This document shows positions 1 through 9,628 of a stretch of 33,075 bases of DNA, piece after piece; the stretch's first letter is position 1; every line of letters begins with the position of its first letter. The translations under genes were made by a program, and so were the position numbers. Source of the stretch: Ktedonobacteraceae bacterium (GTDB lineage: Bacteria; Chloroflexota; Ktedonobacteria; Ktedonobacterales; Ktedonobacteraceae); contig JACDAE010000756.1 in assembly GCA_013695595.1 (NCBI GenBank), positions 1 through 33,075 of the forward strand, read 5' to 3'. The notes under the pieces are model-generated. The model did not search any database and was not told the DNA's origin. It was given only the letters and a program-made list of their open reading frames with translations.

Positions 1-377
1 CCCTACAGTGATGGTGGTCCCGATGCGAAAATCTGAGTCACACCCAATAAGGGGGGAGGGGGAAAATATGTTTCTCTCAATTATTTGGGAAGAAACGGCG
101 TGAATATGCATCAAATAAACGTATTACCGCATATTCAGTAGGGATCCAGTTTGACCGCATGCGCGATTCATCGACCTGGGGGCGCACGGTCAATAAATGG
201 CGGATGCGGTCAAACCGCATCCTTACCGATATCGCACATTTCCTGATATCTGGAGTGTCTATTGGGGAATATGCGCATAAGTTGGAGTCAATATGGCCAG
301 CACAGGCCCCTACTCCAATTCCCAAAGATTCCCCTGGAAGGGCGGAGATTTGTAACGAATATAGGTGTTTACCCCTC

Positions 378-719
378 TTATTCTTCTGGGTTTTCTTCGA
401 CACGGATGCGGCCATGTACAACGTTGGATGTGGGCGTATATGCGGGAGGATCCCATTCAAATGTCACCTTCTGACGTCTAATGGGAACATCCGTTTGCAA
501 TTTATCTGATCCACCCTCGCGTGTCAGTAGCACCTGCATTTGCTGCTCATCGACCTCCAGGCGCTTCGAAATGACGGAGAGGACTTCCGCTCTAATCATC
601 TCAAGCACTTCCGGGTTCACTTTCAAACGATCGTGAACGAGTACTACTTTTAAGCGTTCTTTCGCCATCTCACCTGGCGTTGGCTTCTTACGACCAACCA
701 TAAACTCAAAAACACCCAT
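378..719 (-). CDS. minE: Cell division topological specificity factor MinE
   Basis: 113 aa ORF, MinE-like (AKERLKVVLVHDRLKVNPEVLEMIRAEVLSVISKRLEVD); lies directly downstream of minD on the same strand. Confidence 0.93.
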   Translation of the reverse strand: MGVFEFMVGRKKPTPGEMAKERLKVVLVHDRLKVNPEVLEMIRAEVLSVISKRLEVDEQQMQVLLTREGGSDKLQTDVPIRRQKVTFEWDPPAYTPTSNVVHGRIRVEENPEE

Positions 720-730
720 TGCTTTCCCCC

Positions 731-1555
731 TTACGACGACTGAGAACGTACCCCTGCTGGGCCAATACCAACCATGCGTCGTAAACGTTCCAGGAGCGTG
801 GGAGAGTCTTCGACTTCATCGAGCGGAATCTCTTCGCCCAGAATGCGTTGCGCGGCATTCAGAAAAGCACGCCCGGCCCGCGACCGTTTATCATAGACAG
901 CTGGTTCGCCTCTATTGGTAGCAACAATAATCGCTTCATCTTCTGGAATAATACCGAGCAGATCGATACTCAACACTTCTAGCACATCCGCCACATCCAT
1001 CATATCCCCGCGCCGCACCATTTCTGGTCGCAAGCGATTGAGGATCAAGCGTGGCTCCGGCTTTCCTGCCGCCTCAACCAATCCGATAATTCTATCTGCA
1101 TCACGTACAGAGGCCATTTCGGGATTAGCGACGATTACGATCTCATCTGCACCTACAATGGCGTTACGAAATCCTTGCTCAATACCTGCGGGCGAGTCAA
1201 TCACCACAAAATCAAATTCCTGGCGCAGTTGCTGACAGAGTTGCTCCATTTGCACGCTATTTACGGCATTCTTATCCCGCGTCTGCGCCGCAGGTAACAA
1301 ATACATTTCTGGCAAACGCTTATCTTTGATCAATGCCTGGCGCAAACGACATTGTCCTTCAACGACATCAACGAGATCATAGACGATCCGATTCTCCAGA
1401 CCCAATACAGCATCCAGATTGCGCAGACCAATATCTGAGTCCACTACAGCTACCCTCTTCCCCTGCATGGCAAGGGCAGATCCAAGATTAGCTGTTGTTG
1501 TCGTCTTCCCAACCCCCCCTTTGCCTGATGTGATGGTGATTACCCGGCTGTCCAT
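731..1555 (-). CDS. minD: Septum site-determining protein MinD (ParA/MinD ATPase)
   Basis: Deviant Walker A GKGGVGKTTTTANLG, VVIDSPAGIEQGF, C-terminal amphipathic tail LLERLRRMVG. Confidence 0.96.
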   Translation of the reverse strand: MDSRVITITSGKGGVGKTTTTANLGSALAMQGKRVAVVDSDIGLRNLDAVLGLENRIVYDLVDVVEGQCRLRQALIKDKRLPEMYLLPAAQTRDKNAVNSVQMEQLCQQLRQEFDFVVIDSPAGIEQGFRNAIVGADEIVIVANPEMASVRDADRIIGLVEAAGKPEPRLILNRLRPEMVRRGDMMDVADVLEVLSIDLLGIIPEDEAIIVATNRGEPAVYDKRSRAGRAFLNAAQRILGEEIPLDEVEDSPTLLERLRRMVGIGPAGVRSQSS

Positions 1556-1893
1556 ACGCTACTCCCTACTGCTGCTTCCATTGATCTTTTTTGCTTACCT
1601 TATCTATACTTCTATGATAGAAAGCTTATCGATCCTGGATGCTTCTTTTGATCCATTTCAGGACACTGCAATTTAGGATACTACAATACATAAAATAAAA
1701 ACTGTTTCCAAAGATATCTCTTTGTCTCTTCACCATGGAACACCCAATCAGTATACCATGAAATCTTTCCATGCAAAGTGTGTTCTCACCTCATGGTGTC
1801 AAAAGACTCTGGATGTTACTGACTCATATCTTTAGTATACGTATCGTATGCAATTTCTAGCAGTCTATTCCTTGCTGGTATGGGATAGCATTA

Positions 1894-2745
1894 CTATTTG
1901 CGTGGAGAACGCCCGCTCACCCACGTCTCGACAACAATCTGTTCTTGTTTGATGATAGCGACCTCTGGTCGTGGTTGCGCCGTAAATCCTTCCGGCGGAC
2001 GGGAGAGAAGATGGGCAATACGTACCTGAACCGGTGATAATTGAAGTGCGCATACCATCGCCTGTTCATTATCTGGATAGCCAGCATGGACCATCCCCCG
2101 TAAAACGCCCCAGACGATGATGTCGCCACCCGCCACAATCTCCGCACCTGGATTTACATCGCCTAATACTACAACGTTACTTTTATGATGAATCGCCTGC
2201 CCCGAACGTATGGTACGTCTCAAGAACAGTGTATCCTCGGACTCCCTCGGATCACGCTGGACCTGGAGTTCGCCTGGTTGATCCTGTGGCTCCTCTAATG
2301 GTAACGTAATTGTCCTTGCCTCTCTGATCACCTCTGTCACTTGCTCCTGTGACCTGATCGACATCTGATAATGCGCAAGAAGGCTCTCAAGTTGCACACG
2401 TTCATTTACACGCAAATTCCGCCGACTGGTATCTACCGTCAGGGCTGCACCACGAAAAAACGCTGGCGCTTCTGACAACCGATCTGCCAATGCGTTTAGT
2501 AGATCAACGAAAGGCGTCTCAGGCTCCAGGGTCAGGAGCAAACCACTACGTGTTCCTTTAATGGTAATATATCCTTGCACAGACCGTGTTTCCTCCCTTT
2601 CCAGCCTGCCTGACGGTGTTCGTGCCACCGACGTTTCTCTACCCGAGTTGTCCTCCATACACAAACTCCCCATTCGTTCTGGAAGCAGGATGTAGAAAAC
2701 GATACTTTGTAGCTTCAAACGCAATGTATATGCGTACATATACAC
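1894..2745 (-). CDS. minC: Septum site-determining protein MinC (true start probably internal, around 2658 at MEDNSG)
   Basis: C-terminal MinC beta-helix repeats (VVVLGDVNPGAEIVAGGDIIVWGVLRGMVHAGYPDN) and MinC_N-like region (GLLLTLEPETPFVDLLNALADRL). The N-terminal extension MYMYAYTLRL overlaps a palindrome and is probably not coding. Confidence 0.9.
   Translation of the reverse strand: MYMYAYTLRLKLQSIVFYILLPERMGSLCMEDNSGRETSVARTPSGRLEREETRSVQGYITIKGTRSGLLLTLEPETPFVDLLNALADRLSEAPAFFRGAALTVDTSRRNLRVNERVQLESLLAHYQMSIRSQEQVTEVIREARTITLPLEEPQDQPGELQVQRDPRESEDTLFLRRTIRSGQAIHHKSNVVVLGDVNPGAEIVAGGDIIVWGVLRGMVHAGYPDNEQAMVCALQLSPVQVRIAHLLSRPPEGFTAQPRPEVAIIKQEQIVVETWVSGRSPRK
2725..2744. promoter_or_regulatory. 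Perfect palindrome TGTATATG-CGTA-CATATACA upstream of minC, candidate operator
   Basis: 8-bp arms, 4-nt spacer, read directly from the sequence. Confidence 0.5.
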
Positions 2746-2938
2746 CTCAATACCTACAGTATAAGCATGAAACTATCAAAACGCAATAGGATAGGAACCT
2801 CTATAGCCTGATTGGAATATATGCACCAATGGTGAGCTTGCTGATCTTTCCATAACGTACCATAATAACAGAGGCTATTACAGAAATTACAATGAAAAGG
2901 AGGCTATGCTCAGCCGTTAAGACTGAGCGCTACACCAT

Positions 2939-3748
2939 ATGAACTTTCCTACCACACGTGAGCATGTACTCACATACGGTAACACAACGATAGGCGTGAT
3001 CCCCGAGATATGCCTGGTCTCACACTTTCAGGTCGGTCCCTGGGAGGTCCTTTATCGGCCATCTCAAACGGGTAACGTGAAACGTTGGGGCCTGCCGCTC
3101 ATGATCCCTAACTTTTCGCGGCTTAAAGATGGCATCTTTCAAGACAAAGGAACAACGCTGCCCATCCACGGTTTCGGTCGTACTATGCCCTGGACCGTTA
3201 TAGAACAGACCGCGGCGAGCATCACTATTCAATTAGCCAGTAGCGATGCTACACGCCCCCATTATCCTTATGAGTTTACCTTTACGGCCCAGATAACTGC
3301 TGGTGAAGGGACGCTCACTTATCTCTTGACGATGGAGAATGGCAGCGCTGAAGTTATGCCCATCGCTCCTGGCTTCCATCCCTACTTCACAGTCGAGCAA
3401 GCTGTCAAGTCACGTATTGAAACCGATGGCCCTCCTGGCTTCGCTGTTTCAGCATTTCAATGGGATACTCAGCCACCGGACAATCCCTATCCATTCCCTC
3501 ATTCTGTAACCGTCCAGATTCCTGGCCGTGGTATGCTCACGATTGCAGAACTTCCAGATAATGGCAATTATTCTCTTTCAACCATACAAGTCTGGTCGGA
3601 AGCAGTGACCGCGCCCGATCATGACTTTATCTGTTTTGAACCCGTTGTTACTGCTGAAGATGGCCTCAATCGTCCAGCCGATCGTCTAAATATTCCACCA
3701 CATGGTTCACATCAGATCATCCTGCAATTCAGAGCACAAAACAGGTAA
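2939..3748 (+). CDS. Aldose 1-epimerase family protein
   Basis: Galactose mutarotase-like features: GNVKRWGLPLMIPNFSRLKDGIF, LPIHGFGRTMPW, APGFHPYF, CFEPVV. Confidence 0.85.
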   Translation: MNFPTTREHVLTYGNTTIGVIPEICLVSHFQVGPWEVLYRPSQTGNVKRWGLPLMIPNFSRLKDGIFQDKGTTLPIHGFGRTMPWTVIEQTAASITIQLASSDATRPHYPYEFTFTAQITAGEGTLTYLLTMENGSAEVMPIAPGFHPYFTVEQAVKSRIETDGPPGFAVSAFQWDTQPPDNPYPFPHSVTVQIPGRGMLTIAELPDNGNYSLSTIQVWSEAVTAPDHDFICFEPVVTAEDGLNRPADRLNIPPHGSHQIILQFRAQNR

Positions 3749-3768
3749 AAAACAATAATGCAAGCACA

Positions 3769-3809
3769 GAGAGGATGCATTTACGAGGCTCTGGCGAATG
3801 CATCCTCTC
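3769..3809. terminator. Stem-loop GAGAGGATGCATT...AATGCATCCTCTC after the epimerase gene
   Basis: 13-bp perfect inverted repeat just downstream of the stop codon; the following T tract is weak. Confidence 0.6.
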
Positions 3810-4147
3810 CATGTAGGGTTTTATTCAACATTTTCCTCTCCGCAACGTATAGAACAGCAGAGAGTATTTCGTCCCGCTCCTGTGAGATGAGCGTTTGCCC
3901 TCTTTGTTGCCAGACGTGCCGCATAGCGAGAAATTTCAAGAGATGACACTTGCTTACTTATAGAATCATGAGTGTCATCCTACAAAGAATACTGAGAAAA
4001 CTACCCTATGCGTGCATTTCCAACATCGGTAAGATATAATAAGTATGTTGCCTCCCTATAGTCTATGCGATGGGATGGCTCTATCTTCCCAGCGTACATG
4101 TGTCGTGGGATGAAGCAGATCGAAGGCCCAGAAAGCAGGTACTTCAC

Positions 4148-6178
4148 ATGAGTAAACAGCCGGAAAATAGATACTGGCTACAAAATAATAATGAGAGGCA
4201 GCAACCGCGCCAGGGACCATCAGGGCGACCAAATGGGCAGACACCACAAACCCGTCCATCAAATAACCTGAACCGCTGGCTTATGCTCGTGGTTGGTATC
4301 CTTCTCGTTGTGTATATTGTAAACTGGTTTAATAGTACGAGCCAGAGCAACAGTACTCCGCAACGTGTAGAACTCACCTACACACAATTTTATAATCAGA
4401 TCGCGACAAAAAATGTTAAAACTGCAACCATTCTAGGGCAGACAGACATCACTGGAACGCTGGATAATGCGGTAAGTGGTCAGACGCAATACCATGTCTA
4501 CCAGTTACCAAATGGTGATCCCGATCTGGCTTCAAAGCTTAACGCCGCTGGAGCGGTGGTCTATGTACAGCCACCAGCCGATAATTCGTTCTGGCTGACC
4601 CTCCTGCTCGATTTTCTGCCCTGGCTTTTCTTGATTGGTGCAATCTTTTTCTTCAGCCGGCGCGCAACGCAGGGACAACAGGGTATCTTTAGCTTCGGAA
4701 AGAGCCGGGCAAAGCTAATTCTGGAAGACCGCCCAAGCACGACGTTTGCGGACGTTGCGGGTGTAGATGAATCAAAGTATGAGTTGCAAGAGGTCGTTGA
4801 GTTCCTGAAAACGCCTCAGAAGTTTCAGCGCCTGGGAGGCAAAATTCCACGTGGTGTTCTGCTTGTAGGCCCTCCGGGTACAGGTAAAACTCTGCTGGCT
4901 CGTGCAGTCGCTGGCGAGGCTGGCGTTCCGTTCTTCTCAATGTCCGGCTCTGAGTTTGTCGAAGTTCTGGTTGGTGTAGGAGCCAGTCGCGTGCGTGATC
5001 TGTTTGATCAGGCGAAGAAAACTTCACCGAGCATTATCTTTATCGATGAAATTGATGCCGTAGGTCGCCAACGTGGCTCCAGCATCAACACAAACGATGA
5101 GCGTGAGCAGACACTGAACCAGTTGCTGGTGGAAATGGATGGTTTTGATAATCGTCAAGCAGTCGTGGTTATCGCTGCGACGAACCGTCCCGATGGCCTG
5201 GACCAGGCTCTCCTGCGTCCTGGTCGTTTCGATCGCCGTGTGACCGTTGATCGGCCCGATTGGAACGGACGCCTTGCGATCCTTAAAATCCATTCGCGCA
5301 ATGTTCCTCTATCATCTGATATCGATCTGACAAAAGTGGCACGGAGCACGACTGGTATGGTAGGTGCGGATCTGGCGAATCTGGTCAATGAGGCCGCTCT
5401 CCTGGCGGCAAAACGGAACCAGGATGCCGTGACACAGCCAAACTTTGAAGAGGCACTGGACAAGATTCTGCTTGGTGCCGAACGTCCATTAGTGCTGAGT
5501 GATGAGGATCTCACGGTCACCGCTTATCATGAAGGTGGACACGCCCTGGCAGGACTGATCTCTGAAGGCGCTGATCCTGTAACGAAGGTTACGATTGTAC
5601 CTCGCGGACAGGCTCTCGGCGTTACAATGTCGACACCGCTTGATGATCGCTATAACTATTCGAAAGAATACCTGATGGTGCAGATTGTGACCGCGCTTGG
5701 AGGTCGTGCTGCTGAACAGGTTGTGTTTGGCAAGGTGACGACGGGTGCGGAAAACGACCTGCAACGCGTGACCGCGATCGCTCGCCAGATGGTATCCCGC
5801 TGGGGCATGAGTGAACGCCTGGGTACGATCTCGTTTAGCGAACGCCAGAGTCCATTCTCAGGTGGCGGTGATACAGGCGCACCTTCAAATTATAGTGAAG
5901 AGACAGCCGAGTTGATTGATGAGGAAGTTGATCGTATTGTGCGCTCCTCTTATGCAAAAACGGTTGATTTGTTGACCACATACCGGCCAACCCTCGATCG
6001 TATCGCGCAAGAATTGCGTCGCAAGGAAACAATCGACTCTAAACAATTACTGAGCATCATGGAGGAGACGGCGGCACCAATCTCATCTACACAGTTCTCG
6101 CCGGATCCTATTCAACCAAATGTTATCCTGGCACCAACACCACCGGCTATACAGCCTGGCACGACTGAAACTCAGTAG
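4148..6178 (+). CDS. ftsH: ATP-dependent zinc metalloprotease FtsH
   Basis: TM helices, Walker A GPPGTGKT, Walker [33 protein letters not shown], HExxH (HEGGH), GAENDLQ. Start at [10 protein letters not shown] preferred over the ORF start at 4070. Confidence 0.96.
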   Translation: MSKQPENRYWLQNNNERQQPRQGPSGRPNGQTPQTRPSNNLNRWLMLVVGILLVVYIVNWFNSTSQSNSTPQRVELTYTQFYNQIATKNVKTATILGQTDITGTLDNAVSGQTQYHVYQLPNGDPDLASKLNAAGAVVYVQPPADNSFWLTLLLDFLPWLFLIGAIFFFSRRATQGQQGIFSFGKSRAKLILEDRPSTTFADVAGVDESKYELQEVVEFLKTPQKFQRLGGKIPRGVLLVGPPGTGKTLLARAVAGEAGVPFFSMSGSEFVEVLVGVGASRVRDLFDQAKKTSPSIIFIDEIDAVGRQRGSSINTNDEREQTLNQLLVEMDGFDNRQAVVVIAATNRPDGLDQALLRPGRFDRRVTVDRPDWNGRLAILKIHSRNVPLSSDIDLTKVARSTTGMVGADLANLVNEAALLAAKRNQDAVTQPNFEEALDKILLGAERPLVLSDEDLTVTAYHEGGHALAGLISEGADPVTKVTIVPRGQALGVTMSTPLDDRYNYSKEYLMVQIVTALGGRAAEQVVFGKVTTGAENDLQRVTAIARQMVSRWGMSERLGTISFSERQSPFSGGGDTGAPSNYSEETAELIDEEVDRIVRSSYAKTVDLLTTYRPTLDRIAQELRRKETIDSKQLLSIMEETAAPISSTQFSPDPIQPNVILAPTPPAIQPGTTETQ

Positions 6179-6186
6179 TACAGCAT

Positions 6187-6220
6187 CGCATAGGGGCATC
6201 GTTTTGATAACCCCTATGCG
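6187..6220. terminator. Bidirectional terminator CGCATAGGGG...CCCCTATGCG between convergent genes
   Basis: 10-bp inverted repeat at the ftsH/thioesterase 3' junction. Confidence 0.7.
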
Positions 6221-6699
6221 GTTCCCGTATTTTCCAAAAAAGTGCGCATACCTGGGTAGTCCTTCATGACCGTATCAACCATTTCTTCTGTTAACATCAT
6301 AAATGTCCCCTGCGCCTCTGCCAGAATAATGGTTTCATCATCGGCAAGCGTCAATACACCTTGTGCCTGGAGCATACGATTTCGCACGATGCCAGGAGTT
6401 GCACGAACGCGCAGAAGCGGTCCATAGGGCACGTTACGCCGATATCGTACTTCCAGGCGTCCCGTCATACTCCATGCAGGATGCTCAGTGAGCAAAGATG
6501 TTCGGTTCAATGCTTCATCCAGGACAGCAGCAACAATACCACCATGGATAATCCCCGGAAACCCCTGATGCTCTTCATGCGGTTGAAAGTCTGAAACAAC
6601 CGTCCCTTTATCCTGACGGAAGACCATGTGTAGCCCATAGGGGTTACGTAAACCACAGGCAAAACAAAGCTGATAATCTGTAGTATCGTTCAATTCCAT
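6214..6699 (-). CDS. PaaI family (hotdog) thioesterase
   Basis: CFACGLRNPYGLH, HQGFPGIIHGGIVAAVLDEALN, LEVRYRRNVPYG. Confidence 0.87.
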   Translation of the reverse strand: MELNDTTDYQLCFACGLRNPYGLHMVFRQDKGTVVSDFQPHEEHQGFPGIIHGGIVAAVLDEALNRTSLLTEHPAWSMTGRLEVRYRRNVPYGPLLRVRATPGIVRNRMLQAQGVLTLADDETIILAEAQGTFMMLTEEMVDTVMKDYPGMRTFLENTGTA

Positions 6700-6968
6700 T
6701 GTTTTTTACACAACTCTCTCTACTCAAAATTATTGCTAAAAGTCTATCACATGGGAATGAGAAGCGGCAAAAAATACGAGTCCAGGGCTATGTACCCTTT
6801 GCTCCACTCTCAACCGTATTACTATTTAGTGATATAATATACCCCCAAGAGGCTACGTAAAACAGCGCATTGTGCGTTTTGCATCAGCGCACCTATCTTT
6901 TAGCGTTAGCGCAAACCGTAATGATGTCGACGTAGACATACTTAATTAGCGAATGCGAGGAAAACATT

Positions 6969-7550
6969 ATGACAAAAACAGCAACCATCGAGCCTGAAGC
7001 ATCACAAAAGGATGAAACAAGGCAACAGCGTAAGAAGCAAGCAAGAAAAGAAGCAAAAACTATGCTCAAGATAGAGCGTGCAAAAAAAGATGTCAAAAAA
7101 GCCCAAAAGAAAATGACCCGCGCACAATCTACCTTTGATGAGAGCCAGGCGCATTTGCACGATCTTGAAGAGAAATTACAGCAAATCCGTTCGCCTCAGG
7201 AACCTGCGGTCGAGGAGACACCAACCTACCAGGCTCCATCAGAAGAGTTACCAGAACTTCAACCAGAAGATTTTAAGACGCAAGAAGCGGTCGATGAAGC
7301 GTATCAAGAGCCATTGCTTCTTGAAAATACCTCTTCTGAAGAGCAGCCTCTTACAGAAAGCGATACAAGTGTATCAACAGACCCTGAATTAACGACTCCT
7401 TCTACAGAGGCTAGCATAGAGACGGATACGACAACAAGCGAGACCACTTCTTCATCAGACGAGTATCAGAGTCCTGAAGATGCGTCCGTTTCAGGCACAC
7501 ACGGCTACAGCACCTGGCAGGAAGAGCATTCTCAGGCAGAAAATCAATAA
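6969..7550 (+). CDS. Hypothetical charged, low-complexity protein (basic coiled-coil N-terminus, acidic Ser/Thr-rich C-terminus)
   Basis: Continuous 193 aa ORF with upstream GCGAGGAAAACATT; no recognised domain. Confidence 0.65.
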   Translation: MTKTATIEPEASQKDETRQQRKKQARKEAKTMLKIERAKKDVKKAQKKMTRAQSTFDESQAHLHDLEEKLQQIRSPQEPAVEETPTYQAPSEELPELQPEDFKTQEAVDEAYQEPLLLENTSSEEQPLTESDTSVSTDPELTTPSTEASIETDTTTSETTSSSDEYQSPEDASVSGTHGYSTWQEEHSQAENQ

Positions 7551-7608
7551 GCATCGACAGTTTGTGAATCGATACGACGATTTTTCAGGATTGATTTTGC
7601 GTAACAAA

Positions 7609-7650
7609 AATACGTATTCATAGGAACATACATTTTTATGAATACGTATT
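7609..7650. terminator. Inverted repeat AATACGTATTCATA...TATGAATACGTATT between convergent genes
   Basis: 14-bp perfect arms, 14-nt loop. Confidence 0.6.
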
Positions 7651-7672
7651 GTGATTTTAGACCACCTGAAAG

Positions 7673-8497
7673 TTAATGAGCTGTTTTATGGTGTTGAAAC
7701 ACATGAAAGAGGCTTTTACCTGTATCCCATTTAGGAGTAAGCACACCACGCTCCTTCAATTTGAGGTATATCCATAAAGCTATACCTAACAACAAACCGC
7801 CAAACAGATACCCACCAAGTACATCGCTGGCCCAGTGATCGCCCAGGTAGATACGTGATGGACCCACCAGAACAACAAAGAGGGCCGGAATAATCAGTAA
7901 GACATAATGCCACCAGCGGTCTCTTCTAAACAGGATCAGGCCCAATGAGAATAATAATCCCCAAAAGGCAACATATGACATAACGTGACCACTGGGAAAG
8001 CTCTGTCCCGTTGCATACTGGATGATAGTAACCGATTGGGTCGTAGGACGTGGACGGCTCACAAGCAATTTGATCAATGTGTTTGTAATGCCACTAACAA
8101 CAGAAAGCCCGACAATGAATAAGGCTTCCAGGCGGAGACGCACAATCCAAAAGCATAACGCCGTCACAAAAATGAGCAGGGTAAAAATGATGGCCTGATT
8201 TCCTAAAAAGCTCACTGCAATCATAAAGCCTTTAAGCCAGGGAGTCTGATTTTCTTGAAATTCTCGTGTAATGGTTACATCTACAGGTAAAATTGGATTA
8301 TAGTGAACGAACCAGGCCAATAATGCGAAAAGTGCGAATTGCACGATATAAACGATGATAAGCACTTGCGCGCGACGCGAGGCGCGATACCAGGGGGCAC
8401 GGCTCTCTTCCACCTCTTGCTGCGCTTGCTCTACCATATTCTGTACGTTTGCTTCGACTTTAGCCTGGATCGGTTCTTTTCCAGATTGCTCTGGCAT
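7673..8497 (-). CDS. PAP2 superfamily membrane phosphatase
   Basis: Signature KLLVSRPRP...FPSGHVM...SRIYLGDHWASDVLGG; multiple TM helices. Confidence 0.93.
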   Translation of the reverse strand: MPEQSGKEPIQAKVEANVQNMVEQAQQEVEESRAPWYRASRRAQVLIIVYIVQFALFALLAWFVHYNPILPVDVTITREFQENQTPWLKGFMIAVSFLGNQAIIFTLLIFVTALCFWIVRLRLEALFIVGLSVVSGITNTLIKLLVSRPRPTTQSVTIIQYATGQSFPSGHVMSYVAFWGLLFSLGLILFRRDRWWHYVLLIIPALFVVLVGPSRIYLGDHWASDVLGGYLFGGLLLGIALWIYLKLKERGVLTPKWDTGKSLFHVFQHHKTAH

Positions 8498-8634
8498 ATT
8501 CTTCTCCTAACCTCGTATCTCTTCTAAAAGGTCACATTGACACGTCTCATATCCAAAGGGATTAATAGTATTACGTTTATTCACAGAAAAATGTTTCTAG
8601 TACTTAACTGATTAACTTCATCTCCGCCAATATA

Positions 8635-8664
8635 TTGACGAACGCAACCTCCTATGGCTATAGT
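8635..8664 (+). promoter_or_regulatory. Sigma70-like promoter TTGACG-N18-TATAGT upstream of the GNAT gene
   Basis: -35 at 8635-8640, -10 at 8659-8664; overlaps the TTG start used in the supplied ORF track. Confidence 0.55.
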
Positions 8665-8688
8665 ATAACTGTGGAAAGTGAGAAGAAA

Positions 8689-9576
8689 ATGAACTCAAGT
8701 ATAAGAGAAATCCGCTCCGCTCGACCTGAAGACCGTGAACCTGTGCTAGCTTTCTGTAAAAATACCTGGTCATGGGGCGACTATATTGAATATCAGTGGG
8801 ACAATTGGCTGCATAATCCCAACGGTCAACTATTCGTTGCGACGCTCGATGGACAACCAGTGGGCATTGTTTTTATACTCATGATAACGGCTCAAGACGC
8901 CTGGTTACAAGGATTACGCGTCGATCCGCAGTTTCGACGGCAAGGATTGGCAGAGGAACTGAATAATGCAGCTCTACTCGAAGCCATGCAGCGCGGTGCT
9001 ACCTATGCACGTCTGCTTATTGAGTCTGACAATGCCCCATCCATCAGGGTCGCCGAACGCATTCTCATGCGCAAGGTTGCGGGCTTCTCTCTCCTTACCG
9101 CTACACCGCAGCTCAATACTCTACGTGCTTCCCAGGAGAGAACACAACTGGCGACATCCGCTGACATGGATGATATTATTGATTACTTGAATGTCTCCAA
9201 TATCTTTCCCCTTTCGGGTGGTCTGTATTATACAGGCTGGATCGCTTATCCTATCACTGCTACCTTGCTTGAGTCAAAGATTAATGCTCAACAGGTCTAC
9301 CTCTTACGACGCTGGAACCGCCTGGATGGTCTGGCTATTGCTGAGATACGCACGGAGCGCCAGGGGCCGCAACTCTCTATCGGGTATATTGACGGCACTG
9401 CTATTGAACCCATTAGCTTGATTGCTTACGACCTGCGGCGTCAACTGCCTGCTTTACACGCGGACTCTATCCGTGCCTATGTTCCCGATATCATGCTGCT
9501 ACGCGAAGCTCTGACCGGCGTTGAATATGAATGGGATGGGAGCTTTTTTTATACATACGAGCGAGGATTAAAATAA
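8689..9576 (+). CDS. GNAT family N-acetyltransferase
   Basis: LQGLRVDPQFRRQGLAEELNNAALLEAMQRGATYARLLIESDNAPSIRVAER is acetyl-CoA-binding motif A-like; start at MNSSIREIR preferred. Confidence 0.85.
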   Translation: MNSSIREIRSARPEDREPVLAFCKNTWSWGDYIEYQWDNWLHNPNGQLFVATLDGQPVGIVFILMITAQDAWLQGLRVDPQFRRQGLAEELNNAALLEAMQRGATYARLLIESDNAPSIRVAERILMRKVAGFSLLTATPQLNTLRASQERTQLATSADMDDIIDYLNVSNIFPLSGGLYYTGWIAYPITATLLESKINAQQVYLLRRWNRLDGLAIAEIRTERQGPQLSIGYIDGTAIEPISLIAYDLRRQLPALHADSIRAYVPDIMLLREALTGVEYEWDGSFFYTYERGLK

Positions 9577-9614
9577 AAAGGGAAGAAGAGAACAAAGCTC
9601 TTCTTCTCTTTTTT
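9577..9614. terminator. Intrinsic terminator GAAGAAGAG-aacaaag-CTCTTCTTC + T tract
   Basis: 9-bp stem followed by a T run. Confidence 0.8.
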
Positions 9615-9628
9615 TATGAGCCTCAGGA

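Noticed and set aside
77-509. ORFs 77-460 (-), 159-509 (+) and 262-474 (+)
   Set aside because: Mutually overlapping on opposite strands in a repeat-containing intergenic region and overlapping minE; no domain-like sequence or RBS.
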